From the NCBI GenBank assembly GCA_021234155.1, contig JAJEKV010000009.1, forward strand, positions 13,524,546 through 13,588,545: a stretch of DNA of 64,000 nt, given 5' to 3'. Shown here piece by piece: positions 57,311 through 64,000 of the stretch. The DNA is from Isoetes taiwanensis (lineage: Eukaryota > Streptophyta > Lycopodiopsida > Isoetales > Isoetaceae). The first letter of the stretch is position 1; every line of letters begins with the position of its first letter. Under the pieces are notes generated by a model. The model ran no database searches, had not been told where the DNA came from, and worked only from the letters and a program-made list of their open reading frames with translations. The position numbers were made by a program, and so were the translations under genes.

Positions 57311-58037
57311 TGATACGACTCATGTACAATAAGAATTAAATATCTGCTCCCCAGCATCACAACTGAGGAACAAGAACTGTTTATATCATTTCTCTCAGCT
57401 ATACAAATTGGATTACATGGTTAACCACCCAACCGGGTCCACAGGGTTATGGCAAAACACAAGTGCTATGGCAAACAAAAAGCTCTGGCATCTGGCTTAT
57501 TGGCCTTCCAGACTAATCTAGCTACTCCAAGTAGCCACACATCATAAAACCATTGCAGATCTGTGATGTCGCTATGGCAGTGATCTGTGATCCCTTGTCA
57601 CATTTTTGGCCATTACTCTCTCCTTCGGCCGGTTCCAATGAGGTAAAGATCGCTGCAATCCGACCTCTGGTTGCCGAGATATGTCCAACTGAAGTTTAGG
57701 CTCTATTTATAGATCTCTCTGCGACTTTAGCCTGTTTTAGCATGTTGTTGCCTTTTTCTCAAAATATCTCCTTCTTGCCTTTAATTAGATTATATGACTT
57801 ATCATATCGGACATTATCTATGATCTTTTTCTCAACCAATAATCATCCCAATAATAATGCCTCGACCCCTTCCATAAATATCAATGGTTCTTCACACCCA
57901 CATGCTATGTTATCCTATGCCCCTTTATATTATTAGGTGACCTTAGGAATAACATTTACATAATATTTGCCATAATATTTGCCATATTACAATAACCCAC
58001 TCGTCGTGGACCACTCCCCCGTGCTTGCTCCATATCA
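57311..58037 (-). repeat. LTR, left copy (727 bp, divergent)
   Basis: It begins TGATACGACTCATGTACAAT and ends CTCCATATCA on the plus strand. Relative to the other two LTRs it has an extra block (about 57,718-57,800, containing TGCGACTTTAGCCTGTTTTA) and lacks a ~50-bp segment containing GGATGAACTATGGAATG. It is therefore the most diverged of the three. Confidence 0.9.
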
Positions 58038-58187
58038 ATCCATCCCTTCTCAAAAAGAGATCGTCCGCGATCGTCCGAGTACACTCCAATTTGGTCCATC
58101 CCTTCTCAAGGTGGTTGTTCCACAATCAACGTGCACCTGGGAGTTTCTTGGACCCTGCGAACTCAAGAAACAGTTATATACGTTATT

Positions 58188-58434
58188 GTACTTCCACAGT
58201 ACTTTATATCTTGGAACCTCCGCATCCCTTTTTCTTTTAATCTCTGCAAAACTCTAAAAGAAGTTATGGATATCCGCGTACTTCCGCAGTACGATATATC
58301 CTTGTACCTCCGCGGTACATTATTATCTTTCGTACCTCCACGGTACTACTTGATTGTATCTCCACGATACAGTATCTCCACGATACCAAACTATTGTATC
58401 TCCACGATACCAAACTATTGTATCTCCGCGATAC
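58188..58434. repeat. Array of eight mini-hairpins, first internal unit
   Basis: Eight 15-nt palindromes with 5-bp stems and a 5-nt loop TCC(A/G)C. GTACT-TCCAC-AGTAC lies at 58,188; GTACT-TCCGC-AGTAC at 58,278; GTACC-TCCGC-GGTAC at 58,304; GTACC-TCCAC-GGTAC at 58,332; GTATC-TCCAC-GATAC at 58,356, 58,372 and 58,396; and GTATC-TCCGC-GATAC at 58,420. Stem positions 4 and 5 change on both sides together (CT/AG, CC/GG, TC/GA), so pairing is kept. Read on the element's sense (minus) strand the loop is G(C/T)GGA. Spacing varies from 1 to over 70 nt, so this is not a simple tandem repeat. Larger relatives lie at 58,457 (ATTGTG-TTGCAAC-CACAAT) and 58,589 (ATTACG-TTGAAAT-CGTAAT), again with paired changes. 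Confidence 0.9.
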
Positions 58435-58885
58435 TGATGTAATTTTTGTCAGGCCTATTGTGTTGCAACCACAATTACCACTCTTCAAAAATATACATCT
58501 AATGCACTCTTGTTCAAGCCTATTGTGCTGCAGACAAGATCATCATCTACCAAGAGGCATTCACAATTAGTGCACCATGTTCAGGCCTATTACGTTGAAA
58601 TCGTAATTATCAATCTACCATGGGTACACACAATACATAAAATTCTTATTCTCTATTCCGCATAAAGAATATCAACTTATGAACTTTACCCATAAGTCTG
58701 TCCCATAGGAAATAATTTGAGATTCCGCATCCAAATTTTAGCGTCCATATCCTTGACAGCTTGTCCGTAAAGTTCCTTCCCAACGCTTATCACTAAACAA
58801 ACCTGCAAATAAGGTCAAGTGTTAACATAGATGACTTTCCAAGTCAAATATTTATATAAATGACCCCCACGGCCAATCAATCTCT

Positions 58886-59147
58886 CAGATCACCACGATC
58901 TGACTCCGCAATCCTAAGCAGGATGCTTTTGCGGTTCTCCATACTCAGGCTTAAAGATTGGAAGTTACGTAGGCTCAAATGACCAAGATGAACTTCTAAA
59001 GATGGCAAGAGGTTATGATGGGTAGTTTGGCTAATATGACAAAGCAGAGCTCAATGTTTTGCAGTAGTGGTTTACTTGTCTCCATGACAAGCTATTTGTC
59101 TCCATGACAACTCATCTCCACGATAAACTACTTGTCTCCATGACAAG
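58886..59147. repeat. Second hairpin cluster, first internal unit
   Basis: CAGATC-ACCAC-GATCTG lies at 58,886-58,902. CTTGTC-TCCAT-GACAAG lies at 59,075-59,091 and 59,131-59,147, TTGTC-TCCAT-GACAA at 59,096-59,110, and a shorter ATC-TCCAC-GAT at 59,114-59,124. These have a different stem from the first array but the same loop type, so the loop is what the whole family has in common. The cluster is repeated at +2,198 bp in the second internal unit (about 61,084-61,345). Confidence 0.85.
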
Positions 59148-59534
59148 CTTTTCCACGACAACCCAGCAGTCACCCTTATTATTCCATAATCCCCAAAGGA
59201 TCATAGAAGTTTCCCCAATAATCCGAACTTGTTCACAACAAGTCGGTCCATATACTTCGAGCATTCTCCACGAAAGCACCAAATTTTCTTTTCTCTGCTA
59301 CTGATGCTCCAGCTTCACTTGCAGCAATAGTCACCAAATCCACCTCAGTTCCACTAACCGCTCTATTATTGAAACCACATGATTTCCCGTCATGCATAAA
59401 AGCTTTTACTCCATTAAGATAATCCAAATCTGTTCTTGTGAACCCCAAAATGATAATCTCCTCTCACAAATTAGAGAGTTCAAATTCCACTGGTGATTCC
59501 ATTGCCCATGGTTCCCAAAAGAATCGCAACTTCC

Positions 59535-59546
59535 GCTCTGATACCA
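59535..59546 (-). promoter_or_regulatory. Primer binding site (initiator Met tRNA type)
   Basis: The minus strand reads TGGTATCAGAGC two bases after the end of the middle LTR. This is the consensus plant initiator-Met tRNA complement used to prime minus-strand DNA synthesis in many Ty1-copia and TRIM elements. Confidence 0.88.
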
Positions 59547-59548
59547 CT

Positions 59549-60235
59549 TGATACGACTCATGTATAATAAGAATTAAATATCTGCTCCACAGCATCACAA
59601 CTGAGGAACAAGAACTGTTTATATCATTTATCTCAGCTACACAAATTGGATTACACGGTTAACCACCCAACTGGGTCCACAAGATTATGGCAAAACACAA
59701 GTGCTATAGCAAATACAAAGTTCTAGCATATGGCTTATTGGCCTTCCAGACTAATCTAGCTACTCCAAGCAGCCACACATCATAAAAACAATTGCAGATC
59801 TGTGAAGTCGCTATGGCAGTGATCTGTGACCCCTTGTCACGTTTTTGGCCATTACTCTCTCATACGGATGAACTATGGAATGTTTACTCCAATTCGGAAA
59901 CTAGACTCCGAGCCGGTTCCAAAGAGATAAAAATCGCTGCAATCCGACCTCTGGTTGCCGAAATATGTCCAACTGAAGTTTAGGCTCTATTTATAGATAT
60001 CATATCGGATATTATCTATGATCTTTTTCGCAACCAATAATCATCCCAATAATAGTGCCTCAACCCCTTCCATAAATATCAATGGTTCTTCACACCCACA
60101 TGCTATGTTATCCTATGCCCCTTTATATTATTAGGTGACCTTAGGAATAACATTTACATAATATTTGCCATAATATTTGCCATATTACAATAACCCACTC
60201 GTCGTGGACCACTCCCCCGTGCTTGCTCCATATCA
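59549..60235 (-). repeat. LTR, middle copy (687 bp)
   Basis: It begins TGATACGACTCATGTATAAT and ends CTCCATATCA. It is almost identical to the right copy and shared between the two internal units, serving as the 5' LTR of the left unit and the 3' LTR of the right one. A further stem of the same size, GTGAC-CCCTT-GTCAC, lies near 59,826. Confidence 0.9.
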
Positions 60236-60385
60236 ATCCATCCCTTCTCAAAAAGAGATCGTCCGCGATCGTCCGAGTACACTCCAATTTGGTCCATCCC
60301 TTCTCAAGGTGGTTGTTCCACAATCAACGTGCACCTGGGAGTTTCTTGGACCCTGCGAACTCAAGAAACAGTTATATACGTTATT

Positions 60386-60632
60386 GTACTTCCACAGTAC
60401 TTTATATCTTGGAACCTCCGCATCCCTTTTTCTTTTAATCTCTGCAAAACTCTAAAAGAAGTTATGGATATCCGCGTACTTCCGCAGTACGATATATCCT
60501 TGTACCTCCGCGGTACATTATTATCTTTCGTACCTCCACGGTACTACTTGATTGTATCTCCACGATACAGTATCTCCACGATACCAAACTATTGTATCTC
60601 CACGATACCAAACTATTGTATCTCCGCGATAC
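60386..60632. repeat. Array of eight mini-hairpins, second internal unit
   Basis: This is the same eight hairpins at +2,198 bp, with no difference that I can see from the first unit. The identity reflects the recent duplication of the whole unit, so it gives no independent evidence of conservation. Confidence 0.9.
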
Positions 60633-61732
60633 TGATGTAATTTTTGTCAGGCCTATTGTGTTGCAACCACAATTACCACTCTTCAAAAATATACATCTAA
60701 TGCACTCTTGTTCAAGCCTATTGTGCTGCAGACAAGATCATCATCTACCAAGAGGCATTCACAATTAGTGCACCATGTTCAGGCCTATTACGTTGAAATC
60801 GTAATTATCAATCTACCATGGGTACACACAATACATAAAATTCTTATTCTCTATTCCGCATAAAGAATATCAACTTATGAACTTTACCCATAAGTCTGTC
60901 CCATAGGAAATAATTTGAGATTCCGCATCCAAATTTTAGCGTCCATATCCTTGACAGCTTGTCCGTAAAGTTCCTTCCCAACGCTTATCACTAAACAAAC
61001 CTGCAAATAAGGTCAAGTGTTAACATAGATGACTTTCCAAGTCAAATATTTATATAAATGACCCCCACGGCCAATCAATCTCTCAGATCACCACGATCTG
61101 ACTCCGCAATCCTAAGCAGGATGCTTTTGCGGTTCTCCATACTCAGGCTTAAAGATTGGAAGTTACGTAGGCTCAAATGACCAAGATGAACTTCTAAAGA
61201 TGGCAAGAGGTTATGGTGGGTAGTTTGGCTAATATGACAAAGCAGAGCTCAATGTTTTGCAGTAGTGGTTTACTTGTCTCCATGACAAGCTATTTGTCTC
61301 CATGACAACTCATCTCCACGATAAACTACTTGTCTCCATGACAAGCTTTTCCACGACAACCCAGCAGTCACCCTTATTATTCCATAATCCCCAAAGGATC
61401 ATAGAAGTTTCCCCAATAATCCGAACTTGTTCACAACAAGTCGGTCCATATACTTCGAGCATTCTCCACGAAAGCACCAAATTTTCTTTTCTCTGCTACT
61501 GATGCTCCAGCTTCACTTGCAGCAATAGTCACCAAATCCACCTCAGTTCCACTAACCGCTCTATTATTGAAACCACATGATTTCCCGTCATGCATAAAAG
61601 CTTTTACTCCATTAAGATAATCCAAATCTGTTCTTGTGAACCCCAAAATGATAATCTCCTCTCACAAATTAGAGAGTTCAAATTCCACTGGTGATTCCAT
61701 TGCCCATGGTTCCCAAAAGAATCGCAACTTCC

Positions 61733-61744
61733 GCTCTGATACCA
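61733..61744 (-). promoter_or_regulatory. Primer binding site (initiator Met tRNA type)
   Basis: TGGTATCAGAGC on the minus strand, two bases from the right LTR. Together with that LTR it marks the true 5' end of the tandem element. Confidence 0.88.
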
Positions 61745-61746
61745 CT

Positions 61747-62433
61747 TGATACGACTCATGTATAATAAGAATTAAATATCTGCTCCACAGCATCACAACT
61801 GAGGAACAAGAACTGTTTATATCATTTATCTCAGCTACACAAATTGGATTACACGGTTAACCACCCAACTGGGTCCACAAGATTATGGCAAAACACAAGT
61901 GCTATAGCAAATACAAAGTTCTAGCATATGGCTTATTGGCCTTCCAGACTAATCTAGCTACTCCAAGCAGCCACACATCATAAAAACAATTGCAGATCTG
62001 TGAAGTCGCTATGGCAGTGATCTGTGACCCCTTGTCACGTTTTTGGCCATTACTCTCTCATACGGATGAACTATGGAATGTTTACTCCAATTCGGAAACT
62101 AGACTCCGAGCCGGTTCCAAAGAGATAAAAATCGCTGCAATCCGACCTCTGGTTGCCGAAATATGTCCAACTGAAGTTTAGGCTCTATTTATAGATATCA
62201 TATCGGATATTATCTATGATCTTTTTCGCAACCAATAATCATCCCAATAATAGTGCCTCAACCCCTTCCATAAATATCAATGGTTCTTCACACCCACATG
62301 CTATGTTATCCTATGCCCCTTTATATTATTAGGTGACCTTAGGAATAACATTTACATAATATTTGCCATAATATTTGCCATATTCCAATAACCCATTCGT
62401 CATGGACCACTCCCCCGTGCTTGCTCCATATCA
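61747..62433 (-). repeat. LTR, right copy (687 bp)
   Basis: This is the 5' LTR in element orientation. It differs from the middle LTR mainly near 62,385-62,403 (ATTCCAATAACCCATTCGTCA against ATTACAATAACCCACTCGTCG). Homology with the other LTR borders ends exactly at TATCA, followed by AAGTC. Confidence 0.9.
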
Positions 62434-62900
62434 AAGTCCTTAAGGAGCATGGCGGGAAAGTAAGATAAATGGAAAGGGAAAGTGTAAAGATGCCTTGATG
62501 TCCGAAAGACTAATGGTTCAGGGCATTAAGGTCAAGGTAGAAGCATTCATTTTGCGTATTATCATCCAACAACCTTATATAATCATGGAAATGCATTTGA
62601 CCCAATAATAACATCAGATAGCTAGAAACACACCAAACCATTATAATGCTTAGACTGGTTAAAACGACCCAAGTAACCATACGACTGGTTATTAACAGTT
62701 GGTATTACACATGTGACGTTCCAGCATAATATATGATACGAATACATATTATATGGCTACGTCACTCATACATGTCGCCTTGACGACATGTACTTGGAAA
62801 CCGTAAAGAGTTGCGCCCTAGGAAGCAACTTCCTAGGTTACACATATCTTTAATGTGCATTTAACCCCTTGCCACATGGCAAAACCCCACATGCCCTTTT
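62434..62900. other. Possible upstream promoter region
   Basis: It contains a perfect inverted repeat TACATGTCG-CCTTGA-CGACATGTA (62,769-62,792) and a GTGACGTT word near 62,713, either of which could be factor-binding sites. No coding frame. Confidence 0.35.
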
Positions 62901-62904
62901 AGCT

Positions 62905-63183
62905 CTAACCCTAAAAGGGTCATATAAAAGGGAATCAAAAGGAAACCCTAAACCTTTTCCCTTTTCGTATTTCAGCTTCCTTGAGCCATTCCGGCCAAGC
63001 CAAGCCGCTATTTCGCATTGCCAGACGCTGCCAAATTGGTTTTGCACAACATATCTCCAAGATTCAGTCGACTTCGTCTTGAATAGAAGCATGGACGCAT
63101 TTCGAGGAGCTGGAGCAAGCCAAGGTTCAGGTAAACAGCAATTCTGTTGGCAATGCCGACTTTTAAGTCCGGCGATGAGCTAG
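62905..63183 (+). promoter_or_regulatory. Candidate promoter and first exon
   Basis: A TATA box, TATAAAAG, at 62,933 lies between two telo-box words (AACCCTAAA near 62,907 and AAACCCTAAACC near 62,943). This combination is common in plant genes for translation and growth. An ATG at 63,091, about 125 bp after the expected start site, opens MDAFRGAGASQGSG. The codons run into CAG|GTAAAC at 63,131, a good donor site. Read through, the frame ends at 63,183 after 30 codons. Either the gene continues in an exon beyond the window or this is a short relic. The product is not recognisable. Confidence 0.42.
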
Positions 63184-63277
63184 ATTAGCATGTTAGTTTA
63201 GCCGTAGAGGCCTTATAGTCTCTGAGATCACAAGCTCTAACAAAGGAACCTAACCATCATGAAATAATCTAAGGGCT

Positions 63278-63830
63278 AAACTTAGCTATTCGGCGATTTT
63301 TTAGCATATTTTCAAAAAAAAATGTTGGCTAAAGTAAATGGAAAAAATTGGGCAAAAAATAATAATTTTAGCTTAACTTTTCTCGCGCATGCACCAAACT
63401 TCGATCTCTTTAGCCAAATGCTAGAAAGTAAGAGAGTGAAATTTTGTATTGTTTAGCTAAACCATAGAAACTATTTAAATGAAATTCGGGCTAGTTTAGC
63501 TAATATCATTCTAGTTTATAAGAAATATATGATTAATTGTTTATTTTCTAGCACGTACACTTAGCTAGTTGGCATTGTTTTAAAATGTTTTCATACAAAA
63601 AATGATAAAGTAAATGGAAGCACTTGGAAAAAAGTATAGTAATTTTAACTTAATATTATCTGTTGGCCACACCACAGAAAGTTTTAGGATCAATTTTGGA
63701 TGTTCAGCTAAGGGCTAGAAAGTATGAGAGGGACAATGTTCAGAGTTTAGCTAAACCACAGTAACTCTTGGGATTAATCTCGGGCAAGTTTAGCTAAAGC
63801 TATTATAGATAATAAGAAATACGATTAGTA
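63278..63830 (+). repeat. Diverged tandem repeat, ~280-bp unit, two copies
   Basis: Copy 1 (63,278-63,530) and copy 2 (63,558-63,822) share, in order, a TTAGCTA..CGGC/TGGC start, AAAGTAAATGGAA, TAATTTTA(G/A)CTTAA, GCTAGAAAGTA(A/T)GAGAG, GTTTAGCTAAACCA and TAATAAGAAATA. A T-run of about 17 follows at 63,829-63,845. Confidence 0.65.
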
Positions 63831-63845
63831 TTTTTTTTTTTTTTT

Positions 63846-64000
63846 GAAAGCAAGAGATGGTTTTGTCATTAATTATAGAATCTCAAGAACATAGCATGAA
63901 TGTGCTTTATAGAGAAGCACATGAGAAAAAAGATGAACAGCATAGAGCTTCATATTATGGATTATGAGCTCTAGCACAAAAATAGAAGGACAGAATGTTA
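63846..64000. other. Right edge, nothing recognised
   Basis: Non-coding A/G-rich sequence after a poly-T run, resembling the end of a retroposed sequence on the minus strand. Confidence 0.3.

Larger units (their letters stand above)
57311..62433 (-). mobile_element. Non-autonomous LTR retrotransposon, tandem LTR-int-LTR-int-LTR
   Basis: Three LTRs (57,311-58,037; 59,549-60,235; 61,747-62,433) alternate with two internal regions of equal length (58,038-59,548 and 60,236-61,746; 1,511 bp each). LTR tips are TGATA/TATCA. On the minus strand each of the two right LTRs is followed after two bases by TGGTATCAGAGC, the initiator-Met primer binding site, so the element is read right to left. GAGAAGGGATGGA next to the other LTR border fits a polypurine tract. 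No gag or pol frame exists, so it must have moved in trans. The two right-hand LTRs and the two interiors are almost identical (I see only a handful of differences), while the left LTR differs by indels. The arrangement fits unequal recombination between copies. Confidence 0.9.

Noticed and set aside
58188-58434. CRISPR array or simple minisatellite
   Set aside because: Eukaryotic retroelement context, irregular spacing, and no spacers of constant length. The repeat is a variable stem with a constant loop, not a constant repeat.
57943-62181. Repeated short frames of 60-103 codons inside the LTR element
   Set aside because: They recur only because the whole 2,198-bp unit is duplicated. The two copies are essentially identical, so they give no codon-level evidence of selection, and the frames overlap structured hairpin sequence.

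Overview
The window is nuclear DNA from a land plant with a large, repeat-rich genome. It contains spliceosomal gene remnants (a UBP3/UBP4-type ubiquitin protease, folylpolyglutamate synthase, a DUF630/DUF632 protein, a subtilase, PPR and PIF1 helicase fragments), a DGAT3-type ferredoxin-like gene, two plastid-derived insertions (ndhH and rbcL), and several classes of retrotransposon. The mix of many LINEs, heavily decayed pseudogenes and low gene density would fit a fern, lycophyte or gymnosperm better than a compact angiosperm genome. The species cannot be fixed from the sequence alone.

Left third (1-25 kb): a chimeric plastid insertion (0.45-0.80 kb), a MITE-like palindrome (3.57-3.84 kb), a PIF1 helicase C-terminal scrap, LRR-like scraps, a minus-strand folylpolyglutamate synthase pseudogene with an internal ~530-bp tandem duplication joined to a subtilase fragment, a plus-strand 5' fragment of a UBP3/4 ubiquitin protease with one broken exon, and a decayed PPR gene. 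Two intact, paralogous 69-codon genes lie on the minus strand at 21.35-22.39 kb and encode single-pass membrane microproteins. The best intact gene is a 310-codon DGAT3-like [2Fe-2S] protein at 24.20-25.13 kb, preceded by five ACGTG cores in about 100 bp.

Middle (25-48 kb): few recognisable genes. Two long arrays of a 19-bp minisatellite (33.6-35.1 and 39.1-40.4 kb, same orientation) flank a 3.9-kb element. That element has ~265-bp terminal inverted repeats and a core of ~770-bp tandem monomers. Next come a (CT)74 tract, a 158-bp tandem repeat, an ORF1-like zinc-finger frame, and two LINEs of different families lying 5' end to 5' end (minus strand 43.1-45.9 kb, plus strand 46.0-47.7 kb), each ending in its own microsatellite tail.

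Right third (48-64 kb): an internally deleted LTR element (48.41-49.97 kb), a microRNA-precursor-like hairpin (50.13-50.24 kb), a frameshifted DUF632-family pseudogene, an L1-type LINE fragment, and a decayed coiled-coil protein of probable transposon origin. A minus-strand, non-autonomous LTR retrotransposon then occupies 57.31-62.43 kb in a tandem LTR-internal-LTR-internal-LTR arrangement with initiator-Met primer binding sites. Its internal region carries an array of tiny hairpins, each a 5-6 bp stem around a TCC(A/G)C or TCCAT loop. The stems differ from copy to copy in ways that keep both sides complementary. I consider this the most unusual signal in the window. The window ends with a promoter-like segment (TATA box between two telo-boxes) and a diverged tandem repeat.

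No operon-like cooperation between genes is expected or seen. The functional content is probably limited to the DGAT3-like gene, the two microprotein genes, perhaps the hairpin locus and perhaps the gene starting near 63.09 kb.
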